From contig WPIO01000003.1 of NCBI GenBank assembly GCA_009760855.2, forward strand, positions 12,080,001 to 12,144,000: DNA of 64,000 nt, read 5' to 3'. Positions 54,525-64,000 of this stretch are shown piece after piece (the first letter of the stretch is position 1; each line of letters begins with the position of its first letter). This DNA is from Cristatella mucedo. Its lineage: Eukaryota; Bryozoa; Phylactolaemata; Cristatellidae. The position numbers were made by a program, and so were the translations under genes. The notes beneath the pieces were generated by a model. The model made no database searches and was not told the origin of the DNA. It was given only the letters and a program-made list of their open reading frames with translations.

Positions 54525-54668
54525 AGCTTTGCGCAGTGGCAGTACCATAGCCAATGAGGTTTATCCGAGGCGTGGTTATTGCTGGTTGAAAACTTTTACC
54601 AATACCCTGCACTGACGACGTGCAATACCGTCGGCATGTGCAATTTTTGTAAGCCCTTTCGAGGGCCA
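54525..54668 (+). ncRNA. U4: U4 spliceosomal snRNA (gene or recent copy)
   Basis: Starts AGCTTTGCGCAGTGGCAGTA, the U4 5' end that pairs with U6 (stem II). Then CCAATGAGGTTTATCCGAGG, the 5' stem-loop k-turn bound by SNU13/PRPF31, GAAAACTTTTACCAATACCC, a central stem with GACG..CGTC, the Sm site AATTTTTG (54642-54649) and a 3' hairpin GCCCT-TTCG-AGGGC (54653-54666). Helices are kept although their bases differ from the human RNA I recall: ACCA/TGGT replaces ATCG/CGAT at the foot of the 5' stem-loop, and the 3' stem is changed on both sides. Length of about 144 is normal. I do not recognise a proximal sequence element upstream, so a retrocopy is possible. Confidence 0.88.
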
Positions 54669-55420
54669 GTACGAAAATAAAACAACTCAACCACTGAATC
54701 TCAAAGATACTGAGGCACCTTAGGAGTTGTAGCCTCATAGCATGGTACACGACAGTGCATTAGGTTTTACTGTGTAGGTTTGGGTTTGGATATCCTATCC
54801 CACTTTTAGGGTTGAAATGGGCGAAGTAGCCGAACAATGGCGGACCGTTTAAGCGGCGGCCAAACGCGCGAGTCCTGCAGAAGTCCAGCTTACAAATTTT
54901 TCTCTGCACACCTCTCCTAGCAAACGTCATATTTTGTTGCTAACAACCCTAAAATGTGAGCAATGTTTTGAACGCTATTGTCAAAAATTGACCTTGACAT
55001 CCACATTGACAACCATTCAGGCAGCAAGAAAAATTATAATTCCCAAGTTATTATAAGAAGAAGAATACGATTTTTCGTAGCGCTCTCAAGAGATTTAAAG
55101 CTCATTTTAGGCACTTACAATATTCTGTCAAGGTTAGGTGTAGGTGGTGTATGGCTTAGCGATCGATAGGCGCCTAGCAGCGATTTGGTACCCCTTGATT
55201 TTCACGACTGCTGGTGGATATAGTTTTATGACCAGACTGTGTAAGAGGTGCGATACAATGACTATAGAAGGCTCTATGTCAACATGCCTAAGATGGGTGG
55301 AGGTGACACGCTCAGGGTAAGCCTGCAATTACGGTTAGTGGCAACGCGCGTTTTTGGCTTATTTTAAAATGTCAATAAGACAAAGGATGTTTGCCGTTAG
55401 TCACGAGTAATTTCCAGGCT

Positions 55421-55565
55421 GCTGGAGCGTACGAGCTAATGGCACGGTCTCCAAAGGACTTTAGATTCGTACTTAATCATTTGGTCATGCAATCTATACA
55501 GCATCTGCAAAGTGCCTAGAAAAAGATTCAGTAGTCTGAGGGCACTGTATATAATTATTACGTGG
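55421..55565. mobile_element. LINE fragments in opposite orientations
   Basis: 55421-55470 reads as the minus-strand version of the GACCGTGC..AGTTCGTACGCTCC segment, while 55485-55560 is a plus-strand tail (GTGCCTAGAAAAAGATTCAG, GAGGGCACTGTATATAA). This is a rearranged or nested LINE remnant. Confidence 0.6.
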
Positions 55566-55599
55566 TGTAGCAAAAAGATTTGTTTCGGAAAAGCAGACG

Positions 55600-55895
55600 G
55601 TACGATGCCTAGCTTGGTGGACTAGTAGGTCTGACAGGTAGGCTGGAGTCACATAATGAAGAAACCTAAAGAGAGTGACAGCACCTTGAAGTCGATGTGC
55701 TGTTTGACTGGAGGCCAGTGCAGGTCAGCGAGAAATGAAGTGATGTGGTGACTGTGATGCTCATGACAGACGAGCCCAGTAGCAGAGTTTTTCGCCAATT
55801 GTAAGCGCCCAATTGCACAGGCTGGTAGACCAGTAACCAGTAGTTACAGAAGTCAAGACGGGATGTCAAAAATGCATGAACCAGTTTAGACGTAG
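55600..55895 (-). mobile_element. LINE reverse transcriptase fragment, antisense
   Basis: On the minus strand it encodes [12 protein letters not shown], then after small frameshifts segments related to LQL.QNSA.LGSSV and HFSLTCTGLQ, a decayed copy of the C-terminal region at 48990-49200. Confidence 0.75.
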
Positions 55896-55940
55896 TATCC
55901 CTGTCTGAGCAAACCTAAATTCTAGCAATGCTATGTAGAC

Positions 55941-56108
55941 GGTGAGCCGTGATGGCACACTAGGTAAGGCGGTTGCTTTCACGACCTCGGTCCTGAGGTC
56001 GTGGGTTCAATTCCTGCGGTGGGCGATTCTTTATCGGCACTGCAAGCTGTGGTGATAGCCGTAAAGGCTCTTCTGTCGCTATTCAAAAAGAGGCTGTTTA
56101 ATCAGCTA
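55941..56108 (+). mobile_element. tRNA-derived SINE, family 1
   Basis: AGCCGTGATGGCACACTAGG, TAAGGCGGTTGCTTTC, B-box GGTCGTGGGTTCAATTCCTG, then GTGATAGCCGTAAAGGCTCT, TCTGTCGCTATTCAAAAAGA and GGCTGTTTAATCAGCTAG: one of the best copies. Confidence 0.88.
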
Positions 56109-56349
56109 GGATTTATTTTCATTTATTTTATTTAGCCGACAGTAGGCAGACTTGACCGTGGAGCTGACGTGGTAGTCTAATGAAAAGTCGCTTCATAATG
56201 AGACGCCTAGATTTCGTGCAGGTACGACAGGAGATATGATAACAGAGCCAATTTGGAGCAAGAAGTTTACCGATTACTAAATCACACTCGGTTTCCCAGG
56301 TATAGTTAGATGGGTTTACCGTTTTTCAATTTAAGAGCGCTTGCGGCGT

Positions 56350-56560
56350 TAACGTGCGGATGTCATCAGTAGATGTAGCGAGGGAGTTGGTTAGTGTCAC
56401 GTTAATGCATTCTACCAACGATGACAAAACGCGTCGAGCGTTTAAGCTTGTTTTGTTGAATTAATGTGCGGATGTCATCAGTAGATGCAGCGAGGGGAGT
56501 TAGTGTCACGTCGTCATTTACGTTGCATTGTAGTATTCTACCGTCGATGACAGGTTGGAA
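56350..56560. repeat. Imperfect tandem duplication of about 109 bp
   Basis: GTGCGGATGTCATCAGTAGA TG plus AGTGTCACGT and ATTCTACC..CGATGACA occur at 56356-56430 and again, diverged, at 56465-56550. Confidence 0.75.
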
Positions 56561-58479
56561 TGCGTTGAGGATTGATGGAAGGATGGAGCAGCCAGGGCGA
56601 AGAAGATATTCTCTATTTGGTGCTGTCGCATATAGGGCCGACAGCATCGATTAAGTTCGTCGCTGGCCCCTCGATGGGTAAAGCTGCACGTTCGTCTACG
56701 CTGCAGCTCAGCCGAACCTGACCATTCGTGCACGAGACTTACGTCATTCGACTTTTGAGTGATGCGTTTTTCGGGTTCTCGTCGGTATGCAAGCGACGCA
56801 AGCAATGCCCAACATCAGTCAGAGCGCTTAGAAAAAAGGTCTTATTTTGAAAGGAGAATGCTGTGGCAACACAGTCTTTATTAGCTCGATCTTAGATTAC
56901 GGCTGTAGTAGTTGAGTCACGTAAGTTTTCCAGCATTTTCCATTCGGGCTGGTTCATTATTTGTGCTTTAACAAACACGTATCCTCGTGAATTCGGCCGG
57001 TAGCGAATAAGATTTCGCTTAGTGCTCCAACCCTCTGCTCTCATGCCAAGGCCTAAATGCAAAGACTCATTTTGATAACCCACGAATTTAGCGGGCAATT
57101 TTAAGTGCATAGCTTATCAAATGTCGAGCTTTGAGTGCGTGCAGCTGGAAAGACCGCTCATCCAGGCACAATCAGCAGTAGGTAACGATCGAACATTTTA
57201 AATGAGCCCGGATATCCGAGTATGCAGAGACCGAGTCCACCGCCACACGAAGCACTCCCAGGCTCTGCTGCGGTGCGGACTGCATCCAGCTGAGTTCCCT
57301 AGCAAAATTTAAGCTCACACGCGTGAGAATGAAAAATCGGTTCATCTACACGGCAAATCCAATCCATAGCTTAAGCATGGGAAATATTTGCTAATGCCTC
57401 ACACTGCTAACACACTCGCACGTGGCGAGTTCAAAAAGATTTGCCTTACTTCTAGCGATGATACCATGCTATGGCTTCATTTTAAAAAGTGGATGCTGTT
57501 TTAGTCTGATAGAAGATATCAACCGGATATAATTCGAATATGAGTGACTCATTTAGTCAGCGGTTCTGGGGTTCGCTTAATGCAAGTTGCTGAGGTAAAA
57601 CTTACACCGTGCCACTTCTGCTGTTTTATGGTGCAATGCTTTGATTTTCACCCATAATGAATGTCATACCAAACGCGTCAGAGGGATTGTTTACTAATTT
57701 GCATAGGTAGTTGTAATTTGGACCCTCATGATTTGAAATTAAACGCTGAACTGCACATTAAGTTATGAAATAGTGTTGGGCAGGTGTTTGATTCTCGTTC
57801 TTTCATCACGATTGTAAATGCTTCAGAGATTATCTCTCAGTGGAACGGCTAAATATGATGAGCTTTGCCAATACAGTTAGTCTTAGCGACGGCCTGCCTG
57901 TTGTAACTATACACACGGTCTTAAATCTTCAAGCATAATAGTGTGACATGAAATTAATAATATTTCACTAGTATATAAGCTAAGAGAATCTTTTGTACCT
58001 TAGGCATTCTGCTAGGAGCTCATACGAGCACGTAAATATCGTGGATAGTAAATATCAAGAATCTTCTCTCAGTTGAAGAGACGACGGGTTCTATTCGCAT
58101 GTGAGCACGTGTTTCTCGATGATGCGCCTTTCCTGGTAGACATTGCGCAACTTTGGAATTCATTTATGTATAGTAATAAAAACCATATTCACTTATAATT
58201 ATTCTCACGGCAAGCTTTTCAAGCCACCCTATCTAAATTAATTTATAACCAGCGATTAGTTTGACAGCAGCCTCCAGAATTCGGTGTTGTAATGCGAAGC
58301 TCCTACCAATAAATCAAGAGGCTGCCTATTGGACTTTTCAATCATCTCATTGGTCAAGCTCGTTGCAAGATTCGGAGGTAAAGAGCTGCAGTCGACTTTG
58401 TATTTGGCAGCCTCGGTCATGCACGGTGTATGCAATGGAGCTGCACCAAATCCAAGAACGTACACTGTCCGTAGAGTAA

Positions 58480-58700
58480 AGAAGGTTCGAGTAATGAAGA
58501 CCCTTGAAGTCGATACGCTACTTGACTGGGTGCATGTCGGTATCGGCGAGAAGTGCTGTGATGTGGCAATACGGAAACATATGCAGAATCTAGCGGCATT
58601 TCAAGCAACATCAATCTCTCCGTTAGACAGTAGCACTCAAGTTCGCCATTATTGGTTAGTTGCAGCGATGAAAAGCGAGTCCACATTAGACGAGTAGGAT
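58480..58700 (-). mobile_element. Degenerate LINE reverse transcriptase fragment, antisense
   Basis: GAAGACCCTTGAAGTCGATA CG..ACTTGACTGGGTGCATGTCG GTATCGGCGAGAAGTG matches the antisense of the [12 protein letters not shown] region at 49155-49200. It contains stops and gaps. Confidence 0.6.
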
Positions 58701-59075
58701 CGAAAACATGCAGAACATCACGAGACCACGACCTTTTTTGAATCAGTGATTACGCGTCCGTGAATAAATATCTTGCCTCCGGACTCAAATAAGCCCCAAC
58801 GTTTACTCAGACTGGCAGGGAGCCAGTCGTTCTGCGTTCACGGTAAACGTTGTTACGAGTGTCAAAAAAGTGAACTCGGGTGACATTTAAGTTATTCTCG
58901 GGGTCACGGTTGTCTAAACGTTCGCCGCCGAACACGATCATAAATTGTCTCCATCCTATAGTGCGGCAGTTAAATGCATTCAGAATCAAGCGCTCATGAG
59001 TCGTCCGAAAATTATACTGCATCGTCTCGAGATTGAGGGCATTAAGGGTCGTCACGGAAGAAATGGTATAATCAC

Positions 59076-59325
<250 letters not shown>

Positions 59326-61726
59326 AATCGTCCACGACGCAGGCCAAACGATTAAAACGTGTTAGAAGAGCTTCCCCTGTCGTCGCTGGACGCGACAAGG
59401 AGTTCGTGACCGTGTCAAAACGATACACTTCGCCCGGAGAATCGGGCTCCAGCGCTGCAAAACCAAGCCGGTTGCCGAAGAAATAGACGCAGTGTCTGTA
59501 GGCTACAGCGGTGCACATAAACCCCATGTTGGTTGCGTCCAGAGGCGCACCGCTGGTCGTTACCTCAAACTACGTGTAGCTATCCAAGTTGAACTTTTTC
59601 GCGTCAACTGGCCATTTGTTATTATGGAGGTTGTCATTGTTTGAGTGACAATCAAAAGAGTAAATAACTCCGCTGACTTGTACAGTGTGCTTTTGATTCC
59701 AGTTGAACGTGCAATCCAACTTGCCTAATCAGTGAGGAGACATCGTTTGGAAAGGTGGTGTCGCTGAGTAACCCAAAGGTGATGTCGACAATCGGTCCCG
59801 ACATCTCTTCTATGACGACATTCTTAATTCGGCATGCTTACGTGCGGCGTTTTAGATCTATTGGAATGCCATTTGAAGGGAATCATTGCTTATCCCGGCT
59901 AAATATGCATTGAATTATCTTTATATCTAACAGTTATATTTATATATTTGTTTAAAAAGAAGCATTTCAAAATGGTGCCGAACGCTGGCATGGCCACGAA
60001 TAAGAATTTTTTCCAACTAGACATTAAATTGACAGGAATTATTTGCTTGGCCATGGTTATCTAATCGACAATGTAGATTTTGTGGTTACTGTCAAGTCCA
60101 AAAACGTCATAAAGCGTGATGCGAAAGTTAATTGAAGCCATAGCAGCTAAATGTCGTCACGTGGGTGGCGGTCATTGGTAGTAGCACTAGTCAGTACTGC
60201 TATAGTCAACGTCACAAAGTCGCCACAATGTGTGTGCGAGAAAGAAACTCAACTCACTAGAGACTTTTATATCCAGTACCAATCTTGATCTTGACATGTA
60301 AGCATATCCTAATTTGACTACAGTCAAAAAGAAGATAAAAAAGCTATCAGTTCCTTACAGCCTTTGCTCAGTCCGAATGAATTGCCCTTTGTGTTTGTGC
60401 CTTGCCAAGTAGTGCAGTAAGTCAAGTATAGGCATCTCTGGGCCTCAGCCCACGGGTAAAGTGCTCTCTCTTTACCCGCTATTTCTACTTTTGCTGTAAG
60501 AGATTTTTTAATGACTACTGCAAGCAAAAGTGATAGCCGTGAAGGCTCTATTGCCAATATATTAATGAGGTGGTTACAGCAGTTTACCTAAAAGGGCATG
60601 CCAGATATGACAATGAATAGTGCCTCAGCGAGCCTGTCTTTTTTTAAGCGTTTTTAATATAAGGCTCACCTGCCACTGTACAAAAGAGGCCGTTAAAACA
60701 GCCAACCCATAGTTTTTCTTTCTCCAGTACTAACAGCACTTTATTTCCAAATGAACACAGGAATTTTTTGGAACTACGGACGAGTTTAAATTCTTAGCTA
60801 ATGTTAATACGTCTATCATGCTTAAAATTAATGGTCACGCAAAAATTTAGCATTAACTTTAGTTATTTTGTATAACTTTTCTGTAAATCAATAACCATTT
60901 TTGTCGCCGACCGAAGTTGAATGCCGCGAATGTATTCGTCGCTGTCTTTTCAGCGCGAGAGACATAATGAATGTCTAGCCACAATTTGCGCCGGCACAGC
61001 ATGTAGCGCTGTTAGCCATGCTGGCCAATTTGTCCAACAATGTCGCTACACGGGCTGGCTACGCTTCTGCAGACTGCGGGCGGTATTTTGGTAAATTTCT
61101 TCAGGAGAAGCTACGCAAGTGAGCGATGCATTTTTTTGCGGCGAGACGGAAGGCACACTTGTATTCGTTAATGGCTGTATGGATACAGAATTTCAGATTA
61201 AGCACTATCTTCCTTAAAGCGTCCAAAAGTGTGCGAAAGACATACAAAAACATCGACTTTCATAAAACACCGATTTTATCACAGTTACTTATTTTTAGCC
61301 CATACGTACAGTTTTGATTTAAGACTACGAATTTTTTTCCATTTCCTTAGCCGGTAGTTACTGTCACGGACGCCTCGAGCGTCTTCGGAAGTATGTCATT
61401 CTGTTAAAGCAAACGTGAAACAAGTACTAGGCCCTTACCGGTACGTGACCGATTGCTGGCCTGGTGGAGCTGGCTTATCGGAGACTGGCTAGTGAGTCGT
61501 AAAAACAGATCCAACGCTCGTTTGCATGCTCTCAAAAGACGTGCAAGAAGCAATTGTTGTCGTCTCTGAACAGTAATATTTCCGTGCATTTTCTGGCTCC
61601 ACATGTCCCAGATCACGAGCCGCACATTTCTAGTCAGGAAGCTATCAGATGGCTAACCAGCAGTGTAGACCTCCGCGGGTATGACCCTTGCACTTGGTCG
61701 CTGACTTTGAACTGGAGAATACTGGT

Positions 61727-61892
61727 GGGCCGTGATGGCGACCTAGGTAAGGCGGTTGCTTATCATGACCTCGGTTCCGAGGTCGTGGGTTCGATTCTTG
61801 CGGTGGGCAATTCTTTATTTCTGCTGCAAGCGGTGGCGTTAGCAGTAAAGACTCTTCTGCTCCTATACATAAGAGGCTGTTAAATCAACCAG
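61727..61892 (+). mobile_element. tRNA-derived SINE, family 1
   Basis: GGCCGTGATGGCGACCTAGG, GTAAGGCGGTTGCTTATC, B-box GAGGTCGTGGGTTCGATTC, then AGTAAAGACTCTTCTGCTCC and GAGGCTGTTAAATCAACC. Confidence 0.88.
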
Positions 61893-62329
61893 TATTTAAT
61901 TTGATTTTACTTAAAAAATAGCCCAATAAGCAGGGTAATGAGCATCGAGATGAGAAATATTTATTTTTGTCTCGATTGCGGTTTCAGAATGAATTTTAAG
62001 ATAATCTTCCGGTTGCCAACATGTAGTTGCTATAAAAACGTGCGCCAGCTGCGAGTGAGTACTATGTGGTGCACGAACTTACCTAAGTCAAAGTTCGCAA
62101 CATATGCCTACCAAAACATGCAGCTTCTTTAAATGCTTACGATTAGCTTCCTTTCGGAAGAAAGTCAGGGACAGAGCGGCAGGATTAAGAAGCCGTAGCA
62201 GAAACAGCGAGATAAAGTCAATCGTGCAATCAGCCAAAGCGCGTTTGGTGCACGTACGTTAGCCGACTTCATGTCACGCAACAAAGACTGTGATAAACAT
62301 AATTAGATTTGAAGATAGCTGTTTCGGAA

Positions 62330-62560
62330 GAGAATAGCAAGAAACTAGCAACTTTTGAAAGCCGGAAAGAGGTGCGACAGTCGGCAGCATGATAGTAGAT
62401 GTCATTGGGCATACATATTGAAACTGAGTTCCAAAGTCTTGGGCACCCGGAGCAAAAGCTTCTGTTGCCAGCGGTCTTTGAGAGTAAGAATCGAACAGCT
62501 GATTTAGTGTCGGTGCAGGACCTCACAATCCGAGGCCTTGACTTGAGCAGCAGTTCGGCT
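62330..62560 (-). mobile_element. Possible LINE reverse transcriptase C-terminal remnant
   Basis: On the minus strand NRSFCSGCPRLWNSVSICMP followed by DCRTSFRLSKVASFLLF parallels the [21 protein letters not shown] pattern of LINE ORF2 ends, from another subfamily. Confidence 0.45.
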
Positions 62561-63288
62561 AATGCGGTGAAGAAAGAGCCAAGCCGTGGCAGGCCTTGCA
62601 GATCCGAGTACGACTCTTGCTCTGTATGCTTTGACCAAAAATGGGGTGCGGCCACCCCAGCTCCTTCATCAAAGGAGACGCAATGACTGATTTCTTGACG
62701 CGTAGCCACGAGAATTCTTAACTTTTGAGGCTTAATAGCTTTTTTTGGTTGCCCAGCCAAAACTACATTGAAAAAAACTTGATCGAAACTGAACCAGGGA
62801 TGGGGCAGAAACAGCCGTGGGTCGGGATCGGATCTTTTCGGAACTCCGCAGAGTCTGACCGGTCTGCTGAATGAGACTTGACCGCTGTAGTTAATCTGTA
62901 GGCCGCCAATAACTCCAGGTGCTCTGCTGTTTAACGTATGTCGTCGCCCCGTCTGACACGTGTGATCTTGAGATCACATGGGTGCAGTACTATTTATGGT
63001 AGGCCAGTGCTTGAACGCGATGCCCTAGTCCACCTTTGAAGGGGCTCGCCCGCCTTTGATGTATCGGGCAGCTTGCCAGAAGTAAGGGCGGAGCGAGCTG
63101 ACCCTCTGTTTTTTTTAGGAATGCGGGCGTTCGCAGAAGAGAACGGTGGTGAGACTCTGCGAGCCCAAACGCATAGCTATCCTTGCTCACTCGCTGTTTC
63201 CTTGACGAACCGGGGGGGGGCAGTCAGAGTGTCGGACCCGGACTGAGCACGAACGGACAAGTACGATAAATAAATAAATGAAATAAAT

Positions 63289-63459
63289 CCTAGCTGATTA
63301 AGCAGCCTCTTTTGTATAGCGACAGTAGAGCCTTTACGGCTATCACCACCGCTTGCAGCAGTGATAAAGAATCGCCCACCGAAGGAATCGAACCCACGAC
63401 CTTGGGACCGAGTTCGTGAAAGCAACCGCCTTACCAAGTGTGCCATCACGGCTCACCAA
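63289..63459 (-). mobile_element. tRNA-derived SINE, family 1 (antisense copy)
   Basis: On the minus strand GGTGAGCCGTGATGGCACAC, AAGGCGGTTGCTTTCACG, B-box GTCGTGGGTTCGATTCCTTC, then GCCGTAAAGGCTCTACTGTC and GGCTGCTTAATCAGCTAGG. The 5' end shows a short duplication (CCATCACGGCTCACC repeated at 63460-63474). Confidence 0.88.
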
Positions 63460-63928
63460 CCATCACGGCTCACCACAATTTAAACCACCTTAGAGCCTTA
63501 CTTGCCAGACCAATCGCTGTTCTGAATCGCTTAAGTAGAATTTTATGATCTGCAGCGTCACTAAGACCCACATCCGCTTCGCCTCTTTTGCTCGAACCGA
63601 TCAAGAAAGAAACGTCTTCTGCTTTGCACTTCCTCTATTTTCGTCTACTCTTATCGGCGTTGCCACTTGACGCAGTAACGTCTCGCTAAGTGATCGCACT
63701 GCTGTGCTGTGCCTTTAAACTTGCTCGCGAGTGGACCTAAAATCCGAATTCCAGCTGAATTGGCGACGTTTCGCTTTTAAGCACCTCGAACCTCTCAGCT
63801 TTTCTAACCATTCAGTTCGCTCTTCCACTCGGTAGGTTCTTCACGTGATCTGGAGCAATCTCCATCGCAAGACTGGCTGGTTTTCGCAGGCTGGCTTTAG
63901 ATCTGCCTACTCAATACGACTACTTAGC

Positions 63929-63985
63929 TAAGGCGGCATCGTTTGTTCGTACGGCAGTGTCAGATTTACTATGGGCATAATGCTA
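63929..63985 (+). repeat. Terminal inverted repeat fragment related to the 41.2 kb MITE
   Basis: AGCTAAGGCGGCATCGTTTG TTCGTACGGCAGTGTCAG parallels the left end at 41214-41260. The rest of the element would lie outside the window. Confidence 0.6.
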
Positions 63986-64000
63986 ATTGCGGGCTGCTAA

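Larger units (their letters stand above)
53141..58806. other. Stretch with repeats, U4 snRNA and possible ectodomain exons
   Basis: Holds repeat R1 copy 2, the U4-like gene, LINE fragments and a SINE. Minus-strand frames at 56892-57110 (GYQNESLHLGLGMRAEGW, NSRGYVFVKAQIMNQPEWK) and 54126-54368 (SLELNFSSRECPELHLLK) have gene-like composition and could each end after one base of a codon at a GT, as the membrane exon needs. Their acceptors are poor, so I do not call them. Confidence 0.35.
59725..64000. other. Repeat-bearing right end without a supported gene
   Basis: Holds SINE copies at 61727 and 63289, a SINE 3' remnant near 60530-60582, a reverse-transcriptase-like remnant on the minus strand at about 62330-62560 and a TIR fragment near 63929. 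No other kelch exon was found. Open frames of up to 163 codons lack gene-like features outside the repeats. Confidence 0.4.

Noticed and set aside
55941-56030. Possible tRNA gene (A-box and B-box visible)
   Set aside because: The same boxes occur in a repeated SINE body at several places, and no complete cloverleaf with a paired acceptor stem is apparent.
62269-62760. 163-codon minus-strand frame
   Set aside because: Part of it resembles a worn LINE ORF2 end; the rest has no gene-like features.

Overview
This is a window of animal (metazoan) nuclear DNA. It holds small exons joined by GT-AG introns, several families of tRNA-derived SINEs, 3' ends of a non-LTR retrotransposon (LINE), long microsatellites, and conserved animal genes. 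There is no operon structure, no CRISPR array and no bacterial signal. The gene content suits a bilaterian invertebrate, but the sequence does not let me name the lineage. All exon models come from reading open frames, splice sites and intron phase by eye. Family assignments come from remembered family sequences, not from a search.

Layout. (1) 1-6035: a GC-rich, low-complexity left end, then repeats. (2) 6036-17454, plus strand: seven 3' exons of a PDZ-LIM protein of the ALP/PDLIM3 type (half a PDZ domain, a ZM/DUF4749 motif, an Ala-rich linker, one LIM domain), with a polyadenylation signal at 17513. The seven exons join in phase into 394 codons plus a stop; the first exon is not found. (3) 17519-23536: intergenic, with SINE and LINE fragments. 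(4) 23537-42513, plus strand: a complete MYST-family histone acetyltransferase of the KAT7/HBO1 type, in 13 exons whose phases all agree, giving 536 residues. The N-terminal C2HC finger, the MYST zinc finger, the catalytic Cys and Glu, the autoacetylated Lys and the acetyl-CoA loop are all present. Its introns carry (TG)55, (CTG)38, (TA)n and (CT)n tracts, SINEs and a probable MITE.

(5) 42514-64000: a repeat-rich region whose genes lie mostly on the minus strand. It holds the 3' end of an unrecognised single-pass membrane protein gene (membrane exon 53030-53140) with two phase-compatible candidate last exons (46512-46750 and 45966-46216). It also holds a plus-strand U4 snRNA-like gene (54525-54668) whose helices carry paired base changes relative to human U4. 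A decayed kelch-repeat gene or pseudogene lies at 58807-59724; it has two in-frame stop codons and a SINE plus microsatellite inside one kelch blade.

The two complete or near-complete genes have unrelated jobs: muscle and actin Z-disc scaffolding, and H3/H4 acetylation. They are simply neighbours in tandem. The repeats show a coherent story. A LINE whose reverse transcriptase C-terminus is readable at 48957-49444 ends in a hairpin tail followed by ATT repeats, and one SINE family carries a near-copy of that tail, as expected if the SINE borrows the LINE machinery.
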